Positions 7,138 through 13,320 of a stretch of DNA of 13,320 bases are shown piece by piece. The notes below the pieces were generated by a model. It worked only from the letters and a program-made list of their open reading frames with translations, had not been told where the DNA came from and searched no databases. The position numbers and the translations under genes are program-made. Source of the stretch: Methanomassiliicoccales archaeon (GTDB lineage: Archaea; Thermoplasmatota; Thermoplasmata; Methanomassiliicoccales; JACIVX01); assembly GCA_028679985.1 (NCBI GenBank), contig JAJRAH010000141.1, forward strand, positions 1 to 13,320, given 5' to 3'. Position 1 is the stretch's first letter, and each line of letters opens with the position of its first letter.

Positions 7138-7683
7138 TCAGCCCCCCTCTGCTGTCGCGTCCGCGCGTACATTTGCGACGCGATCCGCATCGAAAACGAG
7201 CACCAACGCCCCGGTCTTGCACGCCTCGACGCATGCTGGGGTCTCGCGACTCGGGCAGAGGTCGCACTTCAGAATGCTCTTTCCCTTCGGATCTATCAGG
7301 ATCGCACCGTAGGGGCATGCCATTATGCACATCCAGCATCTGACGCATCCTATTCCGTCGTGGCGAACGGCACCATCATCCGCCTTTGCCAATGCTCCCG
7401 ACATGCACGCCTCGACGCACTTCGGCTCGTCGCAATGGCGACAGTGGATAGGGTATGCCTTCCCCTTCGGTATCTTGGTCTTCACTTGTCCAAAGACCGG
7501 CTTGCCTTCTTGATCATTCGCGAGTTCTATGAGTCCGCATCGAACCCTCATCCTAGCCAGTTGTCGTCGCTCCTTCGGCGACAACAGAGCAAGATCCTGT
7601 GGAGGCGTGTGTTCTGTAGCACAAGCAATCTCACAAGACCTGCAGCCGATGCACTTGTCCAAGTTGATAAGAATCCTCTTCAA
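7138..7683 (-). CDS. Four-cluster [4Fe-4S] ferredoxin, AorA / HycB-like electron-transfer subunit
   Basis: The 181-residue protein has sixteen cysteines in four groups: 11/14/17/21 (CIGCRSCEIAC), 81/84/89/93 (CRHCDEPKCVEAC), 113/116/119/123 (CVRCWMCIMACP) and 140/143/151/155 (CDLCPSRETPACVEAC). This is the layout of the DMSO-reductase/formate-dehydrogenase iron-sulfur subunits and of AorA, each group set binding [4Fe-4S] clusters for electron relay. No Tat or Sec signal is visible, so it is cytoplasmic. TTG 7683 (or TTG 7686) is preferred: it opens as KRILINLDKCIGC, the usual family start, and follows GGGGGTG at 4-7 nt. A GTG at 7797 would add 38 residues, but its frame begins upstream of the TATA-like box. 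It forms an operon with the FAD oxidoreductase (5-nt gap). No catalytic partner is encoded beside it. Confidence 0.92.
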   Translation of the reverse strand: MKRILINLDKCIGCRSCEIACATEHTPPQDLALLSPKERRQLARMRVRCGLIELANDQEGKPVFGQVKTKIPKGKAYPIHCRHCDEPKCVEACMSGALAKADDGAVRHDGIGCVRCWMCIMACPYGAILIDPKGKSILKCDLCPSRETPACVEACKTGALVLVFDADRVANVRADATAEGG

Positions 7684-7782
7684 CAACTGACACCCCCGTC
7701 GACAGTGACCCAGTCCGCTCCCTAGCAACAGATGGTCGGCGCATTGACCGGGTGAATCGGATTGACCGCGCTTAACTCTTTG

Positions 7783-7791
7783 CCTTTTAAG
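7783..7791 (-). promoter_or_regulatory. Possible TATA-like box for the ferredoxin-FAD operon
   Basis: The minus strand reads CTTAAAAGG. A transcript starting about 26 bp downstream would have a leader of roughly 75-80 nt before TTG 7683, consistent with the Shine-Dalgarno-like GGGGGTG there. Weak evidence: it rests on composition and spacing only. Confidence 0.35.
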
Positions 7792-7835
7792 AGCCACGCC
7801 ATACTAGACGCTCTCCGAATCCGTTTGGGAGGCTA

Positions 7836-7844
7836 AGATTATTC
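7836..7844 (+). promoter_or_regulatory. Possible TATA-like box for the cysteine synthase-M20 operon
   Basis: AGATTATTC is centred about 29 bp before GTG 7869 and 38 bp before ATG 7878. The mRNA would be leaderless from the GTG, or have a leader of about 10 nt before the ATG. No strong Shine-Dalgarno sequence precedes the ATG. Confidence 0.35.
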
Positions 7845-7877
7845 TAATGGAAAGGCAATGTCCAGTGAGTGGTTCGG

Positions 7878-8804
7878 ATGAAGGTCTTGGAGAGCATTCT
7901 TGACACTCGATACAATACCCCGATGGTCCGACTCCGGAGAATCGCCCCGAAGAACTGCGCAGAGATCCTAGCGAAGATCGAATTCATCGGCCCGAGCGGC
8001 AGCGTGAAGGACCGCATCGCAGCGTTCATGATCGAGGAAGCGGAGAAGAGAGGAGATATCAAACCCGGGTATCGAATCGTCGAGGCGACGACGGGCAACA
8101 CTGGCATCGCATTCGCCCTGGCAGGACTCGTGAAGGGGTACCGCGTCACCATCGTGATGCCGCGCGGGATGAGTGATGAGAGAAAGAAAGTGCTCAAAGC
8201 CTACGGTGCGGAAATCGTGTTCACCCCTGGCTCCGAGACCGAGGTCGACAAATGCGTGGAGAAGGTAGACGAGATAAGATCATCCGATCCGAAGGTATGG
8301 GTCCCTGGACAATTCACGTCGTTCGACAACGTGCGGGCGCATCTGAAGACAACTGGACCCGAAATCATCAAGCAGGCCGGAAGAGACGTTGATGCCTTCG
8401 TCGCGGGGGTCGGGTCGGGAGGAACGCTCATGGGCGTTGCCACCTGCTTCAAGAAAAGGGGGATCAATGCCAGGATCGTCGCCGTCGAGCCCGAAGAGTG
8501 CGCGGTCATGTCTGACGGAAGATGCGGACCCCATCGAATCGAAGGTATCGGCGACGGCTTCATTCCCGACATCGTAGACACGGACCTTATCACGGATGTC
8601 GAGGTCGTCAGCGACGAGGATGCGATCAAGATGGCGAGGAGACTCGCGAAGGAAGAGGGAATACTCGGAGGCATCTCAGCAGGGGCGAACGTCGCCGCTG
8701 CCATCAAAGTAGGCATGAGACTGGGAAAAGGGAGGAAGGTCGTTACGGTCATACCAGATACGGGAATGCGATACTTCTCCACGGACCTCTTCAAGGAGAA
8801 GTGA
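7878..8804 (+). CDS. Cysteine synthase / O-acetylserine sulfhydrylase-family PLP enzyme
   Basis: The 308-residue fold-type II PLP enzyme normally makes L-cysteine from O-acetyl- or O-phosphoserine and sulfide. The PLP lysine is K44 in SGSVKDRIA. The substrate-carboxylate loop is EATTGNTGIAF (bacterial CysK usually has SGNTG, so Thr replaces Ser). The phosphate-binding loop is GVGSGGTLMG. GISAGAN and the terminal VIPDTGMRYFSTDLF are family hallmarks. ATG 7878 opens as MKVLESILDTRYNTP, matching the usual N terminus; an in-frame GTG 7869 would add three residues. The length equals CysK, and there is no C-terminal CBS domain. It is followed after 1 nt by an M20 amidohydrolase, so it may act on or supply a substrate that is later deacylated. 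Cystathionine beta-synthase or O-phosphoserine sulfhydrylase activity cannot be excluded from the sequence. Confidence 0.92.
   Translation: MKVLESILDTRYNTPMVRLRRIAPKNCAEILAKIEFIGPSGSVKDRIAAFMIEEAEKRGDIKPGYRIVEATTGNTGIAFALAGLVKGYRVTIVMPRGMSDERKKVLKAYGAEIVFTPGSETEVDKCVEKVDEIRSSDPKVWVPGQFTSFDNVRAHLKTTGPEIIKQAGRDVDAFVAGVGSGGTLMGVATCFKKRGINARIVAVEPEECAVMSDGRCGPHRIEGIGDGFIPDIVDTDLITDVEVVSDEDAIKMARRLAKEEGILGGISAGANVAAAIKVGMRLGKGRKVVTVIPDTGMRYFSTDLFKEK
8793..8798 (+). promoter_or_regulatory. Shine-Dalgarno sequence of the M20 gene inside the end of the cysteine synthase gene
   Basis: AAGGAG lies 7 nt before ATG 8806 within the last codons of the preceding gene. With the single-base gap (TGA-G-ATG) this points to one mRNA and translational coupling. 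It also fixes the M20 start. Confidence 0.7.
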
Positions 8805-8805
8805 G

Positions 8806-9951
8806 ATGCCCCGAATCGAAAGAGAATCAATAGTCGAGCTTTTGAAGGGGCTCGTGGCCATCGACAGCGTCAACCCTTGCATGTCTCCGTCTCACAAGGG
8901 GGAGGGCGAGATCGGAGAGCATGTTGCACGACTGCTACAAGCTGCTGGTCTCGACGTGGAATTGCAGCAAGTGACCGAGGGGAGAAACAACGTCATCGGC
9001 AGGCTGAGACGAGGGAACGGCGAGAAGAGACTGCTCGTCCTGGCCCACATGGATACCGTTGGCGTGGACACCATGACGATCCCGCCCTTCGATCCCGCGG
9101 TCGTTGGCGACAGGCTGTATGGCAGGGGATCCTCGGACACGAAGGCGGGGCTCGCGGCAGCCGTCGCGACAGCCGAAGACCTGGCCGTGGAACGGGGGAA
9201 TTTCGACGGAGAACTTGTCATCGCCGCGACAGTCGATGAAGAGTACGAAGCGGCAGGTGTTGAGGCACTCGTCAAGAAAGTCAAGGCCGACGCGGCGGTG
9301 GATTTGGAACCTGTCGGGATGAAAGCCATAATCGCACACAAGGGTTTTGCATGGCAGAGGTTCCGTGTTCTCGGAAAGGCCGCTCACGGAAGCGACTTTG
9401 CCAGAGGAATCGACGCCATCATAAGGACCGGCAGACTCCTGGAGGAGTTATCCTCCTTGAACGGGAAGCTGTCCAAGGCAAGTCACCCAATGCTGGGACC
9501 TCCGTCCCTCCACGCCTCTCAAATCAGTGGAGGGGAAGGCTGGTCAACTTACCCGGCGAGCTGCACTCTCACGGTCGAAAGAAGGACCGTGCCGGGCGAG
9601 ACGAGAGAGAAGATCGAAGATGAATTCCGGATGATTGTTGAGCGCCTTGCGAGCGAAGGCATAGAGGCGAGCACGGAGCTGTGCTTCTTCAGACCTGCCA
9701 CTGAGATATCGCCTGACGAAAGAATCGTGAGATGCCTTGTGAATTCGGCGGCCAAGAACGGTATTGTGTGCCCCGTCGAAGGGATGGCCGCTTGGCCTGA
9801 GGCAGGGACCCTGAACCTTGCGGGAATACCAACCGTAATATATGGTCCGAAAGGCTGCACTGGCCACGAGGCCGATGAGTACGTCGAGATAGGCAGCGTA
9901 GTGCAGTGCGCGCAGGTACTCAAGTCGACCGTCCTGGATTTCCTGGGATAG
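8806..9951 (+). CDS. M20-family metallopeptidase / amidohydrolase, ArgE-DapE-like
   Basis: The 381-residue cytoplasmic dinuclear-zinc hydrolase cleaves amide bonds of acylated amino acids or small peptides in known relatives. Metal and catalytic residues are all visible: H81 and D83 in AHMDTV, bridging D111 in GRGSSDTK, the E145-E146 pair in VDEEYE (general base and ligand), E168 in DLEP, and H354 in TGHEADEY. A dimerisation (lid) domain lies between about residues 175 and 290, with the AAHGSDFARGIDAI signature. The family normally removes acetyl, succinyl or other acyl groups in arginine, lysine or ornithine routes. No gene of those pathways is nearby. Its partner is the cysteine synthase 1 nt upstream, so the substrate may be an N-acylated sulfur amino acid (inference). 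Carboxypeptidase G2-type activity is an alternative. Confidence 0.92.
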   Translation: MPRIERESIVELLKGLVAIDSVNPCMSPSHKGEGEIGEHVARLLQAAGLDVELQQVTEGRNNVIGRLRRGNGEKRLLVLAHMDTVGVDTMTIPPFDPAVVGDRLYGRGSSDTKAGLAAAVATAEDLAVERGNFDGELVIAATVDEEYEAAGVEALVKKVKADAAVDLEPVGMKAIIAHKGFAWQRFRVLGKAAHGSDFARGIDAIIRTGRLLEELSSLNGKLSKASHPMLGPPSLHASQISGGEGWSTYPASCTLTVERRTVPGETREKIEDEFRMIVERLASEGIEASTELCFFRPATEISPDERIVRCLVNSAAKNGIVCPVEGMAAWPEAGTLNLAGIPTVIYGPKGCTGHEADEYVEIGSVVQCAQVLKSTVLDFLG

Positions 9952-9961
9952 TCGTCCCAAC

Positions 9962-9972
9962 AATCTTAAGTA
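9962..9972 (+). promoter_or_regulatory. Possible TATA-like box for the DUF2116-like gene
   Basis: AATCTTAAGTA lies just after the M20 stop. Its centre is about 21-24 bp before GTG 9989 and 33-36 bp before ATG 10001. This would give a leaderless or short-leader transcript, so the small gene may be transcribed separately from the operon before it. Confidence 0.35.
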
Positions 9973-10000
9973 CAGCAAGACAGTTCGAGTGACGAACGAA

Positions 10001-10201
10001 ATGCCCGAGCCACTTCCACCTCACACGCACTGCCGGGTCTGCGACGCGCCGATCCCTGACACGGAGTCTTTCTGCTCGGATGAATGCAAGGCGACCTACG
10101 ATCAGAAAGCTAAGAAGAGCAGGAGGACGATGCTCTACTTCTATGCCGCGGCGATCGTCCTCATCGTGGTGGTTGCCATAGTGAGCTTCTTCATCGGCTA
10201 G
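10001..10201 (+). CDS. Zinc-ribbon protein with C-terminal membrane anchor (DUF2116-like)
   Basis: The protein is about 66 residues. A treble-clef/zinc-ribbon begins HCRVCDAPIP (C11, C14) and is completed by FCSDECKATY (C25, C29), giving four Zn ligands. A basic stretch (KAKKSRR) follows, then a single membrane helix (about residues 46-65) that ends at the C terminus. This architecture matches the small archaeal DUF2116 proteins, whose function is unknown. The basic residues before the helix place the zinc ribbon in the cytoplasm by the positive-inside rule. The start is ATG 10001 or GTG 9989; the latter adds four residues and fits a leaderless promoter better. Its last 11 bp overlap the end of the convergent dihydropteroate synthase gene. 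Confidence 0.85.
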   Translation: MPEPLPPHTHCRVCDAPIPDTESFCSDECKATYDQKAKKSRRTMLYFYAAAIVLIVVVAIVSFFIG

Positions 10202-11390
10202 TGCCGCAGGAGTCCGAAGGCGATTCATCGTTCATTCCGAGAAGGATTGCATCCAGCATCCTGCAAACCCGGACCGTCTCCTTGACGTCATGAACTCGAA
10301 CGATGTTCGCTCCGTTCAGGATGGAGGCGGCCACTCCTGCGAGACTTCCCTCGAGCCTCTCCCCACTCGGAAGGCCGAGGACCTTCCCTATGAATCCCTT
10401 TCTTGACGGCCCGATCACTATCGGACGTCCGAGAGAGCGGAACTCTCTCAGCCTCCTGATGATTTCGAGGTTGTGGTGCAATTCCTTGCCGAAGCCAATC
10501 CCGGGATCAAGCATGATCTTCTCTTCCCTCACGCCCCTTTCGATGGCCTCTCCCATCCGCTCCGCCATGTACAGCATGATGTCCCCGACGATGTCGTCGT
10601 ATCTGACGTCGACCTGCATCGTCTTTGGGATCCCCCGCATGTGCATCACGACGACAGGGACATCGAGCTCGGCGACCGTATCGATCATCTCCCGATTCCT
10701 GAGACCGCTGACGTCGTTGACCATTCTAGCACCGAGTTCCACCGCTTTCCTGGCGACCGCCGGTTTCATCGTGTCGATCGAAATCGGGACGCAAAGCGAC
10801 GGGGCCACTTCCTCCAGCACTGGCAATACTCTATCCATTTCCTCCTTCTCCGAGACCGGCTCGGAGAACGGACGCGTGGACTCGCCGCCGATGTCGATGA
10901 GGTCAGCTCCCTGATCCGCGATCTCGAAGGCTCTCCTCACCGCGTCTTCCTTGTTGATGAACGCTCCACCATCCGAAAACGAATCCGGCGTCACGTTCAA
11001 TACGCCCATGACCTTCGTCCTCGCGAATGAGATGGGGTCGGAGGACGTCTCGATGCTTGGCGTCTCGGAAGCGTAGAAGTTGCCGAGCGCTGATGAAACG
11101 AGATTCGCTGCGGGAACTGAGGACCGCTTCGAGAGCTTGTCGAAGAGCTTGTGACTGCCGCAAACCATCAGCCTCTTTGCAGCGGCGGAATCGCATCTAG
11201 TTGCCGAGCCGCCCAGCGCCCGAACTACGTCACCAAGAACACTGAGCATCGCATCGCTTTCTCCCTCCACGAAAACGAAAATTGTGCTAGCGATCTCCGG
11301 CATGTTGTCTGCGATTTCTCTGATGCCCATGCGCCGCCACTCATCCGCGGCTTCCCGAAATGACGAATACGCGCGCGCCCTAGCTATCAT
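10191..11390 (-). CDS. folP: Dihydropteroate synthase with N-terminal extension domain
   Basis: This enzyme joins 6-hydroxymethyl-dihydropterin pyrophosphate to p-aminobenzoate (or a related arylamine) in folate-type cofactor synthesis. The 399-residue protein has the DHPS TIM barrel at about residues 126-385. Its motifs are VMGVLNVTPDSFSDGG (loop 1), DLIDIGGESTRP (loop 2), SIDT plus MVNDVSGL, VVVMHMRG, IMLDPGIGFGK, IVIGPSRKGFIG and the RVHDV end. The 125 N-terminal residues form an extra small domain (DVVRALGGSATR, VPAANLVSSALG) like the extension seen in DHPS of some archaea, clostridia and deltaproteobacteria. Its function is not established. ATG 11390 follows the preceding stop by 1 nt (TGA-C-ATG), so translation is probably coupled; frame openness further upstream is within the previous gene. 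Archaeal DHPS-like proteins may instead serve methanopterin-type synthesis, which this sequence cannot decide. Confidence 0.95.
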   Translation of the reverse strand: MIARARAYSSFREAADEWRRMGIREIADNMPEIASTIFVFVEGESDAMLSVLGDVVRALGGSATRCDSAAAKRLMVCGSHKLFDKLSKRSSVPAANLVSSALGNFYASETPSIETSSDPISFARTKVMGVLNVTPDSFSDGGAFINKEDAVRRAFEIADQGADLIDIGGESTRPFSEPVSEKEEMDRVLPVLEEVAPSLCVPISIDTMKPAVARKAVELGARMVNDVSGLRNREMIDTVAELDVPVVVMHMRGIPKTMQVDVRYDDIVGDIMLYMAERMGEAIERGVREEKIMLDPGIGFGKELHHNLEIIRRLREFRSLGRPIVIGPSRKGFIGKVLGLPSGERLEGSLAGVAASILNGANIVRVHDVKETVRVCRMLDAILLGMNDESPSDSCGTSR

Positions 11391-11391
11391 G

Positions 11392-12504
11392 TCAGCCCGA
11401 CAGGAGCGGATCGAGAACCTCGACGAGATCCTTGATCTCGACCTTCGACCCGATCTCATCCTTACCGACCTTCAGGTTGTTCACGCAGAAAGGACAGGCA
11501 GTGACGAGAAGCTCGGCAAACTCCGCCTCCGCCACTCGTCTCCCCGCAACCTTCCCCGAGAGATCCGGGTAGGCAGAGCGCACACCGCCACCACCACCGC
11601 AGCATCTTGCCGTATCGCCGTGCCTCGTCATCTCCTTGAAGTTCACGCCCGGAATCTTTGCCAGAACATTCCTCGGTGCATCGTAAACTTGACAGTGCCT
11701 GCCGAGATGGCATGGATCGTGATATGTGATTGTCTTCTTCAGGGACGAAAGATTCAGTTCCTTCTCCGCCAGGAACTCCGAAACATGACGCACCTTGAAG
11801 TTGACCTTGACGAACTTGGGATACTCCTCTTTGAACATGCGGTAGCACCCGGCGCAAGAGAATATCATCTCATCAACGCCCGTGTCCTCCACCGCCTTGA
11901 CGTTCTTCTCCATGAGCGCCACCAAGTCCTCCTCATTCCATCCGACCCTCTGCATGACGCTTCCGCAGCAGGATTCGTCGACCAGGGTGTAATCCTCTCC
12001 CAGCTTCCTCAAGATGGACAGGGTGGCGTCAGCTATGTTTCTGTTTCTGTAGGCGGACGTGCATCCGACGAAGTAACCGAGCTCCGCGTTCCTCGGCGTC
12101 ATTCCGAGCGTCTCGACTATGCTCTTCTTCTCGCCGTAAGGGTTGCCATACTTCAGGATGTTCTCGATGACCCTCTTGTGTTGGGGGAGTATCATGCCGT
12201 TCGCGACTAGGTCCTTCCGACACCTTTCCACCACGTCGACGACTTCGATGCTGGAAGGGCATCTTCTCTCGCAGTCCTTGCACGTCGTGCACTGATATAT
12301 GTTCTCGACGACCGACGGGTCGGCGGGGAGCTCCTTCTCCAACAGACCGTAAGACTGGATGATCCTCCCCCTCGCGACGCTCGTATCCCAACCTATATCC
12401 TCGAAAACGGGGCAGACGCTCTTGCAGAACCCGCAGAAAGTGCAAGTCATCATAGTCTTCTGAACACCCTTCAGATGTTTCGCTTCGATGTAGTCCGTTG
12501 TCAT
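11392..12504 (-). CDS. Iron-sulfur oxidoreductase with two CCG domains (HdrD / GlcF / LutA type)
   Basis: The 370-residue protein has two N-terminal [4Fe-4S] motifs: CTFCGFCKSVCP (C21, C24, C27, C31) and CTTCKDCERRCP (C72, C75, C78, C82). Two CCG (cysteine-rich) domains follow. The first runs from FVGCTSAYRN through ESCCGS to FSCAGC; the second from HDPCHLGRHC through ARCCGGGGG to TACPFC. This is the layout of glycolate oxidase GlcF, GlpC, lactate-utilisation and HdrD subunits, which pass electrons from a flavin or other donor to quinones, thiols or further carriers. There is no membrane segment. The frame is preceded 1 nt upstream by the larA-like stop (TGA-C-ATG), favouring ATG 12504; a TTG at 12513 would overlap that gene. 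Beside a 2-hydroxyacid racemase, a role in oxidising lactate or a similar acid is likely; a flavin subunit would have to lie outside the window. A methanogenic HdrD is less likely, as no other methanogenesis gene is seen. Confidence 0.9.
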   Translation of the reverse strand: MTTDYIEAKHLKGVQKTMMTCTFCGFCKSVCPVFEDIGWDTSVARGRIIQSYGLLEKELPADPSVVENIYQCTTCKDCERRCPSSIEVVDVVERCRKDLVANGMILPQHKRVIENILKYGNPYGEKKSIVETLGMTPRNAELGYFVGCTSAYRNRNIADATLSILRKLGEDYTLVDESCCGSVMQRVGWNEEDLVALMEKNVKAVEDTGVDEMIFSCAGCYRMFKEEYPKFVKVNFKVRHVSEFLAEKELNLSSLKKTITYHDPCHLGRHCQVYDAPRNVLAKIPGVNFKEMTRHGDTARCCGGGGGVRSAYPDLSGKVAGRRVAEAEFAELLVTACPFCVNNLKVGKDEIGSKVEIKDLVEVLDPLLSG

Positions 12505-12505
12505 G

Positions 12506-13320
12506 TCAACCAACCCTTGGCACCGTGACGCTGCCTTCCATCAGCACGAGCACCTTTGCATCCGTCTTCTTCGCCAACGCAGCGTCGACTGCGGATTGTA
12601 CGCTAACGAAAGGAGTTATATTAGCCTTTCTCAGCACCTCGGTATCTATTCCAGTCACGCCGCACACCTCTGCCCATCCGGCGATTTCGGCCATCTTCGC
12701 GGCCTTGTGATATCCAAGCTTGTACTCTTTCGCCAGATTCTCGAGGACAACCCTGGGGTCGCTCGAGGTCGATAATTGCTGGAGGAACGTCGAGTGTCCG
12801 ATGCCGTCCCTGCACTTCGATACGAATATAATCGTGCCGCCTTCTTTCAGAGCCCACTTCCCATTGTCCAGAGCTTTCTGGGATTGATACAGATCGACAT
12901 CCATCGGGTAAGGGGCGACGCTGACCACCACATCTACTTTCTCGTCGATCACGACCGAATAGACCTCGTTTGCCCATTCGACGGCCTTCTCGAAAGCCTT
13001 GTGTATATCGCCTGCGGCGGCCCTGTAGATGTTCTGGTGCCGATCGAGGACGAGCTGAATCGAGAAAATCGGCTTGTCCCTCATGACCTCCAAAGCGTCG
13101 ACCATGTCTTCATGCACGGGATTGCCCTCCAGCCTCAGCGCCTGCGACTCCGGCAGCATCGCCAGGCGGTGGTTCTGCTCGACCGTCTCGTAGGATGCAA
13201 CGCCTGGGAGTAACGACTTCCTTCCGCCGGTGTATCCTGCGAAGTAGTGCGGTTCGACGCTCGTTATGACAATCAAGCGATCCGCATCCGCTGCGATCTC
13301 GTTAACCCACATGCTCGTAC
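12506..13320 (-). CDS. larA: LarA-family nickel-pincer 2-hydroxyacid racemase, 5' end outside window
   Basis: The visible part is about 271 codons; the frame is open across the right edge, so the N-terminal region is missing. Conserved residues of the second half of LarA are clear. EPHYFAGYTGGRKS holds the histidine equivalent to His174 and, ten residues on, the lysine equivalent to Lys184, to which the nickel-pincer cofactor attaches. A further 16 residues on, QNHRLA holds the nickel ligand equivalent to His200. All three spacings match Lactobacillus plantarum LarA. LarA interconverts D- and L-lactate; homologues act on malate, phenyllactate, hydroxyglutarate and other 2-hydroxyacids. The final part (SVQSAVDAALAKK, VLVLMEGSVTVPR) matches the family end. 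Cofactor genes larB, larC and larE are not in view. It leads an operon with the Fe-S oxidoreductase and dihydropteroate synthase. The exact substrate is not determined. Confidence 0.9.
   Translation of the reverse strand, partial: TSMWVNEIAADADRLIVITSVEPHYFAGYTGGRKSLLPGVASYETVEQNHRLAMLPESQALRLEGNPVHEDMVDALEVMRDKPIFSIQLVLDRHQNIYRAAAGDIHKAFEKAVEWANEVYSVVIDEKVDVVVSVAPYPMDVDLYQSQKALDNGKWALKEGGTIIFVSKCRDGIGHSTFLQQLSTSSDPRVVLENLAKEYKLGYHKAAKMAEIAGWAEVCGVTGIDTEVLRKANITPFVSVQSAVDAALAKKTDAKVLVLMEGSVTVPRVG

Noticed and set aside
7133..7348. Upstream extension of the FAD oxidoreductase frame by 72 codons
   Set aside because: It overlaps the ferredoxin gene, is Arg-rich and lacks family character. ATG 7132 opens directly into the FAD motif.
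7684..7797. Longer ferredoxin start at GTG 7797
   Set aside because: The added 38 residues resemble no ferredoxin N terminus, and the codon lies upstream of the likely TATA box. A TTG start with a nearby ribosome binding site fits better.
11284..12210. 308-codon plus-strand frame opposite the Fe-S oxidoreductase and DHPS
   Set aside because: It crosses two well-supported genes in antisense and shows no recognisable domain.
11392..12504. Reading the CCG-domain protein as HdrD of methanogenesis
   Set aside because: The domain layout is shared by GlcF, GlpC and LutA. No HdrE, Mcr or other methanogenesis gene is in view, and the LarA neighbour favours 2-hydroxyacid oxidation.
1..13320. tRNA, rRNA, CRISPR, insertion sequence, integrase or phage features
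   Set aside because: The intergenic stretches were read for cloverleaf ends, direct repeats and terminal inverted repeats and none was found. All large frames are metabolic genes.

Overview
The window looks like chromosomal DNA of an archaeon, most likely a euryarchaeal or Thermoplasmatota-type anaerobe or facultative anaerobe. Three things point there. Several genes have TATA-like boxes roughly 26-39 bp before their start codons. There is a typical archaeal small zinc-ribbon/one-TM protein (DUF2116 type). Dihydropteroate synthase carries a long N-terminal extension. Base composition is moderately GC-rich by eye, and arginine is mostly AGA/AGG in the genes read codon by codon. No lineage can be fixed from the sequence alone. 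No tRNA, rRNA, CRISPR array, insertion sequence or phage gene was seen. Coding density is high: the longest stretches without a gene are about 190-220 bp, at the promoter regions near 733-949, 4478-4676 and 7684-7877.

Left part (1-2371): the C-terminal end of an unrecognised gene, then a small Trp-rich membrane protein built from two copies of a two-helix unit (minus strand), and, divergent from it, a class B (B12-binding-domain) radical SAM enzyme of unknown substrate.

Middle (2501-5730): AMP-forming acetyl-CoA synthetase (minus) diverges from a HAD phosphatase of the MtnX/phosphoserine-phosphatase type (plus) across a region holding a nearly symmetric AT-rich TATA-like element. A small hypothetical protein (minus) converges on the phosphatase and has a promoter placed as for a leaderless transcript.

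Redox pair (5852-7683, minus): a 16-cysteine four-cluster ferredoxin is followed 5 nt later by a FAD/NAD(P)H oxidoreductase. Together they resemble the electron-transfer subunits of tungsten aldehyde oxidoreductases (AorA and AorC), but no catalytic AorB is present here.

Sulfur/amino-acid pair (7878-9951, plus): a cysteine-synthase-family PLP enzyme is followed after 1 nt by an M20 metallo-amidohydrolase whose Shine-Dalgarno sequence lies inside the end of the first gene. A DUF2116 zinc-ribbon membrane protein follows and overlaps the next operon tail to tail.

Right part (10191-13320, minus): a tightly packed operon runs larA-like nickel-pincer racemase (5' end outside the window), then a two-[4Fe-4S], two-CCG-domain oxidoreductase subunit (HdrD/GlcF/LutA type), then dihydropteroate synthase. 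Both junctions read TGA-C-ATG. The first two genes suggest racemisation plus oxidation of a 2-hydroxyacid such as lactate, and dihydropteroate synthase adds pterin synthesis. With acetyl-CoA synthetase and the AOR-type redox pair, the window suggests a heterotroph handling small organic acids and possibly aldehydes. That physiological reading is inference.
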